Source: Symbiodinium natans
Lineage: Eukaryota > Sar > Dinophyceae > Suessiales > Symbiodiniaceae
Direction of reading: 5' to 3'
Length of the DNA stretch: 64,000 nt
Assembly (NCBI GenBank): GCA_905221605.1
Contig: CAJNDS010002276.1
Location: 229,857-293,856 of the forward strand
The notes below the pieces were generated by a model. The model was not told the DNA's origin, made no database searches, and was given only the letters and a program-made list of their open reading frames with translations. Of the stretch, positions 1 through 9,289 are shown piece after piece (within the stretch, counting starts at the first letter, position 1; the number at the start of each line of letters is the position of its first letter). A program made the position numbers and the translations under genes.

Positions 1-61
1 GTTCGGAATGTTCGGAAACTTTCAGATTTCAGGGTTTGCCAAGGTCGCACGGTTTCCTACT

Positions 62-256
62 TCATTTGGCCGCAAGAATTGTGCCCATCGAGAGGGCTTT
101 CATGGTGGCCCAGCATCGCCGAGCCTCGTAGCAGTGAGGGAGATCCGCATCATCAACGTACTCCTTCACGGACACGGAGTCTAGCACGATCACCTGCCCA
201 TCGGAGGCAGCGTAAGCGGACTTCCCGCGCGTCCCGTTTTTGGTTTCAGATACCGT
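62..256 (-). CDS. C-terminal exon, unknown protein
   Basis: About 60 codons open on the minus strand, ending at a TGA (62-64). The peptide contains VIVLDSVSVKEYVDDAD and ends CWATMKALSMGTILAAK. Third positions are GC-biased and the residue mix is protein-like. The 5' boundary is not clear: an in-frame TAA lies just upstream of about position 262. I do not recognise the family. It would be the last exon of a minus-strand gene whose earlier exons may be the islands at 2095-5851, but I could not link them by phase. Confidence 0.45.
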   Translation of the reverse strand, partial: TVSETKNGTRGKSAYAASDGQVIVLDSVSVKEYVDDADLPHCYEARRCWATMKALSMGTILAAK

Positions 257-1320
257 TTCAGTACATTAGTTCCTTCTGTAGATCCTCTTCTTCTAGCGGC
301 CTTTAGAGGGAGGCCTTCCCCACAGCAGCACTCAGTCATGAGGCAGGGCTGACACCAAACACATTCCCCCTTGTGCTCTCCTGCCCCGAGTTTTTTCAGG
401 GAGCTTGGTCCGAACCTTCAAATCCTTCCCAAAGCTCCCCCTCTCAACCACCCCTTATCACCTGGCTCTCATGCTACTTCTCGGACATTTCGCCTCCAAA
501 TCACCTGAACCGTCGGCCCTCGTTGGCAGGGGTGTATTGTTTTGTCATGTCCATGCAGGTCAGCCCCACACGCACACCAAAGCCTGCCAGCCAGGATTTT
601 GGACGATCCAGGTGTGGACACATAGGCGCCTGAAGCGGCATCGAACGGATCAGGTGTGGTATTCTTGCGGAGCTGCAGAGGAGTCGGCTGGCTCGAATGC
701 TCACTTGAAATACTTTGTGCCCACGTGACGAAATGGATGACGCACAAGATGTCGTGAGATACGCCCACCCGAGCGATGCCTGCCTGAATCCTTCGATGTT
801 GCTCGCCCCCTGTGCCTGCAGCGAGCTCCGCAATTCACTTTGTTAGCCGTCGCGACACCGGTGCAGTAGTAAAGTGACTTCAAGTTTGCGGGTTCAGAAA
901 TAGAGACGCACTGTAAGTCAGCGCAACTGGCCCTGTTTCTGAGGGCGGCGCGAACAAACAATTTTTTTAAGCTCCGAGGACATGGGAAGGCGCGGTACCA
1001 GTATCCAGGTCTTCTGGCAACTCTGTGTTAAGCCTTTGAAATGAGTCTCCAACCCATGGCCCACTAGTGCAAATCTTTGAAGCTTCTCAAAGGATTTTCG
1101 GGCCCACCTTCTCCCAGATTCCCCCTCTGCCGAGAAGAAGCTGAGACCCTCAACCCGCAACACTGAGCTTGGATTTGTTTGGCGCCGAAACCCAAAGGGA
1201 ATGAAGAATAAGAATGGCAGGAAGACTCTGACTCAGGAGGAAACATGGTAGAATATGGTGAAATCGTGTGACGTGACATCGCATGAGAGGAAATCTGGTA
1301 GACGAGCATGGCATAAAGTG
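257..1320. other. About 1 kb without a confident exon
   Basis: Several short open frames occur on both strands. The best is minus 469-768, with segments such as RLWCACGADLHGHDKT, but it has no convincing splice boundaries. No repeat array is present. It may hold weakly biased exons, or 3' and intergenic sequence of the flanking minus-strand gene. Confidence 0.3.
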
Positions 1321-1323
1321 GTA

Positions 1324-1430
1324 TAAAATCCCTAAACCCTAAACCCTAAACCCTACCAAACCCTAAACCCTAAACCCTATAAACCCTAAACCCTAAACCC
1401 TAAACCCTAAACCCTAAACCCTAAACCCTA
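1324..1430 (-). repeat. Telomere-like CCCTAAA array
   Basis: About 14 copies of the 7-mer with one short interruption. The TTTAGGG sense is on the minus strand. Confidence 0.95.
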
Positions 1431-1447
1431 AGAATCATGTATAGTAG

Positions 1448-1548
1448 ATGCCCTCGAAGATCGAGGCCCGGGCCCAATACATCCAGACCACCTTCGGCGC
1501 TTCGCCACGGATCCGTGAGCCCTTGCCTCGCATGGAGATCGGAAACGG
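1448..1548. CDS. Exon-sized island, strand uncertain
   Basis: On the plus strand an ATG (1448) preceded by two in-frame TAGs and an AG opens MPSKIEARAQYIQTTFGA..., with a GT at 1549 just before telomere repeat. This would suit a first exon with a trans-splice acceptor. The minus strand is also open and ends in TGA (...RASIFEGIYYT), which fits the minus-strand exons on either side. GC3 does not separate the two readings. Confidence 0.4.
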
Positions 1549-1569
1549 GTGGTTTAGATTTGAGGGTTC

Positions 1570-1905
1570 CAGGGTTCAGGGTTTAGGGTTTAGGGTTTAG
1601 GGTTTAGGGTTTAGGGCTATAGCGTTATAGGGTTTTAGGGTTATAGGGTTATAGGGTTATAGGGTTATAGGGTTCTAGGGTTCTAGGGTTCTAGGGTTCT
1701 AGGGTTCTAGGGTTCTAGGGTTCTAGGGTTATAGGGTTTAGGGTTATGCGGTTTAGGGTTTAGGGTTCTGGGTTATGGGGTTTAGGGTTCCAGGGTTTAG
1801 GGAATAAGGTGAAAGGGTTTAGGGAAAGTTTAGGGAATAGGGTTTAGTGTTATCGGGTTTAGGGTTATAGGAAAGGTTGCAGGGTGTAGGGTTTAGGGTT
1901 GAGGG
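1570..1905 (+). repeat. TTTAGGG array with TATAGGG and TCTAGGG blocks
   Basis: Canonical 7-mers at 1577-1612 pass into runs of TATAGGG (about 1630-1670) and TCTAGGG (about 1673-1725), then back to mixed units. The variants sit in blocks rather than scattered singly, as expected of local tandem amplification. Confidence 0.9.
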
Positions 1906-2094
1906 GAAGGCCCGGGGGGTGAGGCTGAAGACCCCTAAAGCCCTTAGAATGCCGTGCTCTCTTTTGACCGATGCACCTGCTTGACGCTTGACATAGGTGA
2001 GCACCGACCCAAGTTCCGAAGCCCAATAAACCCTAAACCCTAACCCTCAAACAAACCCCTAAACACTGCACCCCAAACCCTATAAGCCCTAAGT

Positions 2095-2206
2095 CCTGCC
2101 TGGGCCCTGAAGAGGAGTTGCCAGCCACTCGGCCAGAATGGTCGATGTGGGCCTTGAGCATGCCCTGGAATTCCCAGCACTCAGGCGGCTCAAAGCGCTT
2201 AGGGTG
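2095..2206 (-). CDS. Internal exon, unknown protein
   Basis: Minus-strand frame with strong third-position GC bias, reading KRFEPPECWEFQGMLKAHID and onward to GNSSSGPRQD. It is flanked on both sides by telomere-like repeat. Family not recognised. Same strand as the exons at 5203-5851. Confidence 0.45.
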
Positions 2207-2264
2207 TATAGAGCCCTAAACCCTAAACCCTAAAACGTAAACCTTAAGCCCTCAATCAACCCGA

Positions 2265-2328
2265 AACCCTAAACCCTAAACCCTTCCTCTTCCCCTATGC
2301 CTGGAGAAATGTGCGTCTAAAGCAGAAC
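2265..2328. repeat. 64-bp direct repeat, copy 1
   Basis: Identical to 4245-4308 (offset 1980). The repeat starts in CCCTAAA units and continues through unique sequence (CTTCCTCTTCCCCTATGCCT...). The two copies bracket the ORF and palindrome between them; copy 2 begins at the outer end of the right palindrome arm. Confidence 0.9.
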
Positions 2329-2452
2329 TGTGGAAGCACAGTAGCCTGTTCATGTCCGTAGGTGCAGCATATTAGTTTTCCTGTTGCCTTAAGGCCCAAA
2401 CCAAAGCCTTGAGCATGTCATAGTTTAAGTATGTACAGTATTACGTATATAG

Positions 2453-3679
2453 GTGCCAAGCCCTATAGCCTATAGTAGCATCATGACTTTTGGTTTGTTG
2501 CTTGCGTGTAAAAGATCTCCGCGTTTGTGTGCCTCAGCAATGGATGGGAGTTCTGGGACGGGGGAAATGCGCACTCCACTCGTTTCAATCTCTCAGCCTG
2601 CTGGGTCACACCAGCAGGTTATGAGCCCAACGCTTGGGCAAGGGCACTATGGCACCCTGGGCAACATGCCATCCCCACCGCCCGGGAGGGATGGTCACCC
2701 AGGTTCACAGGATGTAACGCCAACACCTGCACAAGTGCACGCCGCAGGTGGAGTGGGCTTTGCATCGGGCATGGCTGCGGGAAGGGCATCTGGAGGTGGG
2801 GACCCAGCAGAAGGCACACCCCAGGTGTCGACCACCACTGATGGTGGGATTGCAAGTGCACCCCGAAGTGCACTACCACGAAGCATAGCTCCAGGCGGAA
2901 GCCCAGGACCAGAGGCCAACGCCAGCACACATCAAGCCGCATCAAGTGAGGCCCGTCCGGCTACGGATTTGAGCGGGGGTGGAGTGTTGGGGGGTATAAG
3001 GTCAACTGGGGAGACCGTGGGAGCAGAGGGGTTTGTTACTCCGAGGTCACAGCAGGGATTGCCTACCATCGCCGAAATGGTTGAGGGGTTTCCTGCAACC
3101 GGCTTTCGCATTCTGTCGAGGGTTGGAGAGTTTTTTCAGGTGGCTAGGACTGAGGTACTTCCGGTTGTGCCGTCAGTTGAGCAGCAAGCCACCCCGCCAA
3201 GAAGTGCGACGCACGCGCGTGCAGGCCCGTTGCCCTTGGGAGATGGGAGTGTGGGTTCGCAGACAGGTTCCCCGCCGCAGGTGGTGGGTTCACGCAGCAC
3301 CCCCACTTCATTTGCCCCGGGCCCCGGAAGGGAGACCCCGTCGCTCAATGCAGAGATGTTGCAGCGCATGCAAGCGTTAGAGCATAGGGCCCCATTGTTT
3401 TACCCTAGCCAACCCGTAGTTTCTGACAGACCTCAAACTGGCACGGATTCCACATCAATCCCTCAAGAGGTCATCCAGGCAGAGGTTGCTAGGCAGCTGG
3501 CCATTTTGGACCAGCGTGCTACAGCACGAGAGTTAGAGATTTCAGCACAGGAGCTAGAGATTCAAAGGCTCAGGCAGCAGATAGCAGTGGCTAACGCTCA
3601 AAGGGAGCAGGCATTGAGGGTTGCAGCACTTTCGAGCGTTAGCCACTGCTATCTGCTGCCTGAGCCTTTGAATCTCTAG
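2453..3679 (+). CDS. gag-like N-terminal segment of a copia-type polyprotein (truncated)
   Basis: The open frame allows 408 residues from 2453; the ATG at 2540 (context GCAATGG) is the more likely start. Residues 30-190 are Gly/Ser/Pro/Thr-rich and disordered. Later come an aromatic segment (GEFFQVARTEV), RMQALEHRAPLFYP, and a C-terminal charged helix (ARELEISAQELEIQRLRQQI), probably a coiled coil. This order resembles the N-terminal region of copia-type polyproteins of Symbiodinium, recalled from family knowledge and not checked. No protease, integrase or RT follows: the frame runs into the turn of a large palindrome at 3600 and ends on antisense sequence. Treat it as a truncated element. 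Confidence 0.5.
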   Translation: MPSPIAYSSIMTFGLLLACKRSPRLCASAMDGSSGTGEMRTPLVSISQPAGSHQQVMSPTLGQGHYGTLGNMPSPPPGRDGHPGSQDVTPTPAQVHAAGGVGFASGMAAGRASGGGDPAEGTPQVSTTTDGGIASAPRSALPRSIAPGGSPGPEANASTHQAASSEARPATDLSGGGVLGGIRSTGETVGAEGFVTPRSQQGLPTIAEMVEGFPATGFRILSRVGEFFQVARTEVLPVVPSVEQQATPPRSATHARAGPLPLGDGSVGSQTGSPPQVVGSRSTPTSFAPGPGRETPSLNAEMLQRMQALEHRAPLFYPSQPVVSDRPQTGTDSTSIPQEVIQAEVARQLAILDQRATARELEISAQELEIQRLRQQIAVANAQREQALRVAALSSVSHCYLLPEPLNL

Positions 3680-4247
3680 CTCCTGTGCTGAAATCTCTAA
3701 CTCTCGTGCTGTAGCACGCTGGTCCAAAATGGCCAGCTGCCTAGCAACCTCTGCCTGGATGACCTCTTGAGGGATTGATGTGGAATCCGTGCCAGTTTGA
3801 GGTCTGTCAGAAACTACGGGTTGGCTAGGGTAAAACAATGGGGCCCTATGCTCTAACGCTTGCATGCGCTGCAACATCTCTGCATTGAGCGACGGGGTCT
3901 CCCTTCCGGGGCCCGGGGCAAATGAAGTGGGGGTGCTGCGTGAACCCACCACCTGCGGCGGGGAACCTGTCTGCGAACCCACACTCCCATCTCCCAAGGG
4001 CAACGGGCCTGCACGCGCGTGCGTCGCACTTCTTGGCGGGGTGGCTTGCTGCTCAACTGACGGCACAACCGGAAGTACCTCAGTCCTAGCCACCTGAAAA
4101 AACTCTCCAACCCTCGACAGAATGCGAAAGCCGGTTGCAGGAAACCCCTCAACCATTTCGGCGATGGTAGGCAATCCCTGCTGTGACCTCGGAGTAACAA
4201 ACCCCTCTGCTCCCACGGTCTCCCCAGTTGACCTTATACCCCCCAAC
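2986..4247. repeat. Near-perfect palindrome, two 614-bp arms with a 34-bp spacer
   Basis: Left arm 2986-3599 and right arm 3634-4247 are reverse complements, centred at 3616.5. The spacer is 3600-3633. Three different reading frames translate identically from both arms, so arm identity is essentially complete. The left arm is the 3' half of the gag-like ORF. The right arm ends against telomere-like repeat and the second copy of the 64-bp direct repeat. Either a recent inverted duplication or a fold-back assembly or library artefact. Confidence 0.93.
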
Positions 4248-4308
4248 CCTAAACCCTAAACCCTTCCTCTTCCCCTATGCCTGGAGAAATGTGCGTCTAA
4301 AGCAGAAC
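4245..4308. repeat. 64-bp direct repeat, copy 2
   Basis: Matches 2265-2328 exactly and begins where the palindrome's right arm ends. Confidence 0.9.
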
Positions 4309-4684
4309 CCTAAACCCTCATCCCGAAACCCTAAACCGCAATAGGGTCTCAGAACATCTCCCCACCTGCATGCATCCTCACGGGTCTCGGGTATCAGGAA
4401 GCCGCCAGACGACACAAACCTTCAGCAAACACCGAATCTTGAACATTCGGAGGTTGATCAGAATTGCGGGGCTCTATATTCTCGCATACTCCTTGTTATG
4501 GTTTGGGGTACCACAAATTCAGATCAATCGCCCACAAACAGGTAATTATGATGCAGGTTTCTGGTGGTTGAAGCACGGGTACGGCTCGCTGCAGACAAAC
4601 GACTGTAGTACTGCTGCGCTGTTGAGGATTCCGCATCGGCCATAAGACGAAACTTGATATCAGAGGCCACCGAGCACTGAGAAA
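4309..4684. other. No confident gene
   Basis: Short degenerate CCCTAAA at the start, then about 300 bp with one weak plus-strand frame (4370-4645) lacking splice signals or a recognised motif. Confidence 0.3.
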
Positions 4685-4688
4685 GGCA

Positions 4689-4780
4689 TTAAACCCTAAA
4701 CCCTAAACCCTAAACCCTAAACCCTAAACCCTAAACCCTAAACCCTAAACCCTAAACCCTAAACCCTAAACCCTAAACCC
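4689..4780 (-). repeat. CCCTAAA array
   Basis: Thirteen near-perfect 7-mers. Confidence 0.97.
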
Positions 4781-4782
4781 AG

Positions 4783-4887
4783 CTTCCTCCGGCCTCTTCA
4801 GCGCCCTCCATGGCCAGGCCCCCGCGTCTGACGGCAAGACGGCTCCGCTGCTGGCAAAGGCCGGCTGCGCCTGCCAGCGGGAACACC
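4783..4887. CDS. GC-rich exon-sized island, strand uncertain
   Basis: The plus reading (SSGLFSALHGQAPASDGK...) begins right after CAG at 4782. A minus reading (RWQAQPAFASSGAV...WPWRALKRPEEAG) is equally biased and agrees with neighbouring minus exons. No phase link decides it. Confidence 0.35.
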
Positions 4888-5202
4888 GCGGGAACACAGC
4901 CATAAACCCTAAACCCTAAACCCTCAACCCTTAAACCTTAATTACACCTAAAACAACCCCGAACCGTTGAATGTTAAACCCCAAACCCTGAAAAGCCACA
5001 AACACAAATGAAAACTTCGAATTCCCAGACTCGACCGTCCAAGACAGCAGTCGGGCATCGCATCCTTGGGGACCAAACGTACCCCAAAATTGGAATAACC
5101 CCGAGTACGGCAATACGGGGTATAATTAGGGTTCATGTCGCATGCAAAAAAGACCAACTACTATTTTCCTCTTAAACCCTAAACCGTAAAGCATTCTAAT
5201 CC

Positions 5203-5313
5203 TGCGACCCGCGAGAACTCTGCAGCCTCGAGCAGTTTCCACAGACGCGCTTGGAAGGACGCCTCGACCTCTTCCTGCACAGAGTGAGCGCAAACTATGT
5301 CCCAGAGCACACG
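5203..5313 (-). CDS. Exon, helical segment, unknown protein
   Basis: Minus-strand reading VLWDIVCAHSVQEEVEASFQ then ARLWKLLEAAEFSRVAG. Composition is typical of an alpha-helical protein. A pyrimidine-containing stretch ending TGTGCAG gives a possible acceptor before GAAGAGGTC. Family not recognised. Confidence 0.55.
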
Positions 5314-5386
5314 TCGGGTTTAGGGTTGGAGGGTGGAGGGTTTAGGGTAGAGGGTTTGGGGTTCAGGGCAACTTGCAGTGTTTTAC

Positions 5387-5456
5387 CTCTCCCCCTCTGC
5401 TCTCGAATCCACCTCGTCATCCTCGACGCTCAGAGCCGAGAGAAAGGGCCAGGTAC
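5387..5456 (-). CDS. Exon (70 nt), unknown protein
   Basis: Bounded by GCAG on the 5' side and GTAAAA on the 3' side. Reads TWPFLSALSVEDDEVDSRAE, acidic. Phase 1 in, phase 2 out; the link to 5203-5313 needs a different junction or a missing exon. Confidence 0.5.
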
Positions 5457-5522
5457 CTGCTCGCAATGCTAGAGACGCTAGCACCCGAAACCCTAAACCC
5501 TACACCCTAAACCCCAAACCCC

Positions 5523-5655
5523 AGTCCCGTTCCTGCTCACTGGAACTGCACCAGAAAGGGCTTCCAGGTCTGCCTTGGCCTAGCTGGCTTCCGGGCGCGG
5601 TGGAGAGGAGCGCCCGCAGTGCCTCCGCGCCGGTCATCTGCGCCTTCCAAAGATT
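5523..5655 (-). CDS. Exon, unknown protein
   Basis: Minus reading KAQMTGAEALRALLSTAPGS followed by a Gly/Ser-rich stretch ending SSSEQERDW. Possible acceptor TTTGGAAG upstream. Strong GC3. Confidence 0.5.
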
Positions 5656-5797
5656 CCGAATAAAATAACAACAACCATATAGTAATGTATACTATATTAA
5701 CAAAATTTGAACAATATACTCATATACTGAGACAACGAAGGAAATTAGAGTCATAGAAGATTCAGTTAAAGTAATAGCATGTTTTGCATGTTTTGGC

Positions 5798-5851
5798 CTC
5801 CATCCCCAAGCCACGCTTCGACAGCTCCGCCAAAGACAGTGGAATAGTGGC
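5798..5851 (-). CDS. 18-codon exon with apparent GC donor
   Basis: Acceptor ATGTGCAG, then ATIPLSLAELSKRGLGME, then GAG followed by GCCAAA, an apparent GC donor of the kind known from dinoflagellates. The surrounding 5656-6190 is AT-richer and holds no other clear exon. Confidence 0.5.
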
Positions 5852-6196
5852 CTGCACATGCCGAAGTGACGACAAGCAGTACTTAGTAGCCCAGGAGCCA
5901 TTTGAAATAAGGGTGGCCGTTTTTTGGTTGGTTACTTGATTTCGGGAACTTAGAACGACAGAAAAGCGAAGTGTACCAGCGGGCTAGCAAGAGTAGCAAG
6001 CAACAAAGGTGAAGTACCCAAGTCAGTGAACTCCGATTTTCTCTCTGGGGATGCCCAGAGAGTTGAATCTCAAGAAGCCAGCACCCAAACCCAACTATCA
6101 TGAACCCTCCCCTGCAATCCACGCTTCTCTATAAGGCCTAAGGGAAGAGTAACTTGGGGAGCAAGCTAGGCTCCCAAGACTTTCTGAGCTTTTTAC

Positions 6197-6381
6197 TTTT
6201 CAAGTGTCGGCCCCTCCTGGGTCAAGAAGGGCGCCAAAGCCAACGTCGCCGGACCCATGGTGCAGAGACTTAGCAGCCAGGGGGACTGGGCTTCAAATGC
6301 CCTGAAACTTGCAAAGATCCACTGAAAGAAGGCTCGGCTGCTGTACAGCTTGGCACTGAAGAGAGGAGCCAAGAACAGGGG
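6197..6381 (-). CDS. Exon, hydrophobic segment
   Basis: Sixty-one codons, minus strand, between CTGAAG and GTAAAAAG. Reads PLFLAPLFSAKLYSSRAFFQ ... SPWLLSLCTMGPATLALAPF, hydrophobic and aromatic. GC3 about 70%. Lies just downstream of the cupin-like exon at 6442-6484; the junction phase between them is not settled. Confidence 0.5.
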
Positions 6382-6441
6382 GCCTTCAGGGGCTTCAGGG
6401 GGCTTTGGGGGTCTTCAGGGTTGATGAAGCGCAGCTAGGGC

Positions 6442-6484
6442 GGCGTTTGATGCCACCAGCCAGGTGGCAGAATCAGGACGTCCC
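6442..6484 (-). CDS. Exon with JmjC/cupin_8-like motif
   Basis: After the pyrimidine-rich acceptor CCCCCACCCACTCCAG the frame reads DVLILPPGWWHQT, with a partial first codon ending GG that would most simply encode Gly. GDVLfiPpGWWHqv is the usual form of the strand carrying the second Fe(II)-binding His in JmjC and cupin_8 2-oxoglutarate oxygenases (family knowledge). The match is short and rests on one exon. A convincing HxD/E motif at the normal distance was not found, so the family call is provisional. Confidence 0.45.
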
Positions 6485-6714
6485 CTGGAGTGGGTGGGGG
6501 AAGTACGGGAGGGTTAGGTGGAGTTAGGGGGCTTGGTGGGGTTGCGGATTTATAGGGTTTAGTCAGGGTTTGTCTACCTGCTCTTAGCCCTCACTTCCCG
6601 AAGTAGTTACTCAGTCTAATTGGAACCCCCTAAGCTCCCTAAGCCCCCAAAACCCCAAAGCCTGAAGCCTAAACCCCAAACGCCATAACTAGCTCAACAA
6701 GACATGAGATGTCG

Positions 6715-6787
6715 ACACACAGCTGCAAGCTTTAAGCCTCCCGCCTTCGCGCAGATGAGCCTCCATGGGTTCGAGACCCTGTACATC
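6715..6787 (-). CDS. Exon, unknown protein
   Basis: Acceptor TGGCAG, then DVQGLEPMEAHLREGGRLKA on the minus strand. Donor not certain. Confidence 0.4.
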
Positions 6788-6899
6788 CTGCCATGAGCCA
6801 GCTGCAGTTCTGTTCAGGGGCTCATGGCACGATGAGCCTTTAGGGTCTTTAGGGCGTTTTAATGGCTGTTGGGGGGCTTGTTTCGGGCCTCTTGAAACT

Positions 6900-7341
6900 T
6901 CTTGGGACAATGTTCGACTCTACGGGTTTTAGGTTCAGGGAAGTTAGGGCTGCCGATACGAAGGTCCATCGACAACCTCCATGCGCAACAGACACCCGCA
7001 ACCCTCAACTCTCAACCCTTAAACCCTAAAGCCTTAAACCCTAAACCGTTAACCCTTAAACCCTAAACCCTAAAACCCTAAACCCCAAACCCCAACCCTG
7101 GCCGCCTTTGCCGCATCGAACCTTGGTCACATCTGCATGGTCATGTCTGGGGCAGCGCAGTGACTGCAAGCGCATCATTGCTGTTGAGAACTGTTTTCTT
7201 ACAAGTCCCCGTCGCAAATCATGAGCATCTAAAGAGCCCTCAAGCCTCTGAACCCGACACCCTGAAACCCTAAACACTCAAACTCCTAAACCCTTGAACC
7301 CTGCAACCCCTAAACCCTAAAGCCAACACTAAACCCTAAAC
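6900..7341. other. Degenerate CCCTAAA with one weak exon
   Basis: Telomere-like units at 7010-7090 and 7255-7341 flank a minus-strand frame at about 7090-7250 (GSLDAHDLRRGLVRKQFSTA, then MMRLQSLRCPRHDH). It is protein-like but without firm splice sites. A short minus frame at 6955-7005 is weaker. Confidence 0.35.
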
Positions 7342-7469
7342 CTGAAACCCTCGAAGCCCAAGAAGGTCCGAAGAGAACGCAGCACTCTGAGAGGAGCCAG
7401 GTGGCAGGTCTTGCGCAGCCACGGAGGCTCCGAGATGACCCCTTGCCACGATGATGGTCTCATCACCTT
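7342..7469 (-). CDS. Exon (128 nt) with donor in telomere repeat
   Basis: Forty-two codons after ATTCTAG: GDETIIVARGHLGASVAAQD ... SDLLGLRGFQ. The exon ends CAG and the next bases are GTTTAGGG, the first unit of the adjoining array, so the donor is supplied by telomere-like repeat. Family not recognised. Confidence 0.5.
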
Positions 7470-7529
7470 CTAGAATCAGAGCTGAAGGTTTAAGACTTTA
7501 AGGGTTTAGGGGTCAAAAGCTTAGGTGTC

Positions 7530-8818
7530 TGTAGCATCTGAAGTTCAAAGACCCACAGTGCACGCTGCCCACTTGTGTCGACGCCCGAAAGGCTTTAAAA
7601 AGGAATGGTCGCAAAAGAGTACATAAACTTCTCACGTCTCACACAGCCATGTCTAACCACAGGCTGAATCCCCTAAACCCTAAACCCTAAACCCTAAACC
7701 CTAAACCCTATATATAAACCCTAAACCCCAAACCCTAAACCCTAAACCCTAAACCCTAAACCCTAAATCGGCCGCTGGAAGCTGGAAGGGACCTCTATGG
7801 TGCCTCCCAGGAGCGAGTGTCATTGCGAAGCATGCGTACTGCCACTTCTCCGCCAAGAACCAGCAAGCATTGGCCTCAGAGACCATGTGCTGAGCACTTC
7901 GCTTGTATAATATGGCGGGGTTTTTGGGGGCGGGGTGGGGGGGGGGGGTGGGGGGTACCCCTTTGGGGCCCATGATATAAGGGGATCCTAGTATTTGGGG
8001 GGGTCTACTTTAAGGGGTCCCCTATTCTCCCATATGCTGCAACAATGCGAAAGTACGGAGATGTACGCTGCGTGGAGAGCTCTGCCTGCTCCTACTTCTG
8101 AGGGAGGCTTGGGGAAATAATCGAATAGTCTTGGACAGAATATAACAGAACAGAATATAAGCACATGTATAAAATGATATAAGGATGTAACAATATATTT
8201 GTTTCAGAGTCAGAGGATAACCCTATACTCATATACATGATGCACATTAGCCAGCGCATGGCTCAAGAAGACTTTCGGCACGGATCTGAAGTCGGCAGCC
8301 TGCTCTGCCAAGTTGCCGTAGCACACCGGATCCCGGCGTAAGGGGAAGTCTGCCCCTCGCATTGGAAACATCAAGTAGACCCTAAACCCGAAACCCTACA
8401 CCCTAAACCCTAAACCCTAAACCTTAAGCCCAAGCTTACAACATGAAAGTGCCCAAAAGCCCGAGATGGACCTAAGGGGGTGATGACCACGAGAACTTTC
8501 GAAACACGCAACTCGCTAATTCTCACCCTTTCTCGCCTGCTTCACGACTGCCCAATGGGATGAACTCTGTGAGGAGATGTCGGGAAAGATATCATGAGAC
8601 AATCGTTACAGTACGGAGCCTTGTATTTAGGGCAGTTACCCCCCCGCCCCCCCCCTCCCCCCCCCCAAAAAAAAAAGCTAAAAAGGGGGGGGGGGGGGGG
8701 GACCAAAATGTAGAAAGCTGCCCATGTCTTGGGGTCCTTGTCCGAGCAGCGCGCAAGTGAAGCGAGGCCCCCGGGGCAGGCAGGAGCGCGGGATGACGTC
8801 TTCCAAAAGGTCACCTTG
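7530..8818 (-). CDS. Phase-linked five-exon chain, unknown protein
   Basis: Exons on the minus strand, 5' to 3': 8704-8818, 8527-8566, 8246-8381, 7762-7889, about 7530-7592. Junction phases agree at every step (1/2, 2/1, 0/0, 2/1). Segments include DMGSFLHF, FIPLGSREAGEKG (donor GTGAGA), VYLMFPMRGADFPLRRDP, HMVSEANACWFLAEKWQYA and LSGVDTSGQRALWVF. VYLMFP and ALWVF are vaguely like JmjC strands, but the spacing does not match the family, so function is left open. Two introns use telomere-like repeat: the one before 8381 ends GGGTTTAG, and the one after 7762 begins GTTTAGGG. The 8704 donor runs into a poly-C tract. Confidence 0.6.
7671..7771 (-). repeat. CCCTAAA array
   Basis: Forms the 5' part of the intron following exon 7762-7889. 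One TATATA interruption at about 7709. Confidence 0.95.
7916..8245. other. Intron-like sequence
   Basis: Holds a G-run (7922-7955), a degenerate AAGGGG(T)CCCC module (7975-8030) resembling sequences at 25140, 40270 and 45840, and AT-rich sequence (8120-8245). No exon seen. Confidence 0.35.
8641..8701. repeat. Poly-C / poly-A / poly-G tract
   Basis: Homopolymer runs of C, A and G in succession inside the intron next to exon 8704-8818; could form G-quadruplex or hairpin. Confidence 0.9.
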
Positions 8819-8889
8819 CTGGCGCAAAGTTTCACTGGGTTGAGGGTTTAGAAGTTTAAGATTTGGGGTTTAGGGTTTAGGGCTTCAGG

Positions 8890-9255
8890 TTTAGGGTAGT
8901 TGGGCTTGCCAAACTTGGGTTTAGGATTCAGATACCTTTTTGGGAACCAAGCTACAGTGTCCAAAAACAAAGGAGTGAATCCCAGTCTTTGGAAGGATTT
9001 GTCTCGTTTCGAGGCTCAACACAAAAGCATATGGCATGGCGACGTCGCTGCTGCAGATTCGCCGTCGTCCCAACCCGTTGTCGTGTATTTAGACTTTTTG
9101 GTAGTCGCGTAGAGATTGCACATGCTGTTGTCTAGTGGGTACCCAAAAACTCCCTAATCTAGAAAACCCAACACACCAATTGCACATCCAATTCTGCACA
9201 AACCGCACACCTTTCCATCACACACTGCTTGCACTGGGTCGCTGCACGGCTGTGG
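8890..9255. other. Exon-like sequence, strand uncertain
   Basis: The plus frame 8900-9112 (NQATVSKNKGVNPSLWKDLS, stop at 9110) and minus frames are both protein-like. At 9165-9255 a minus frame after TTTCTGTCCCACAG reads RAATQCKQCVMERCAVCAEL, Cys-rich, with a good acceptor. Confidence 0.35.
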
Positions 9256-9289
9256 GACAGAAAGATAGCCTTAGTTCCGAGGTTGGGGC

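Noticed and set aside
6765-6782. tRNA-like B box (GGTTCGAGACC)
   Set aside because: The T stem does not pair properly and no A box or acceptor stem lies at the right distance.
8255-8264. Spliced-leader relic (TGGCTCAAG)
   Set aside because: Only nine bases match the dinoflagellate leader end, and they lie inside a phase-supported exon.
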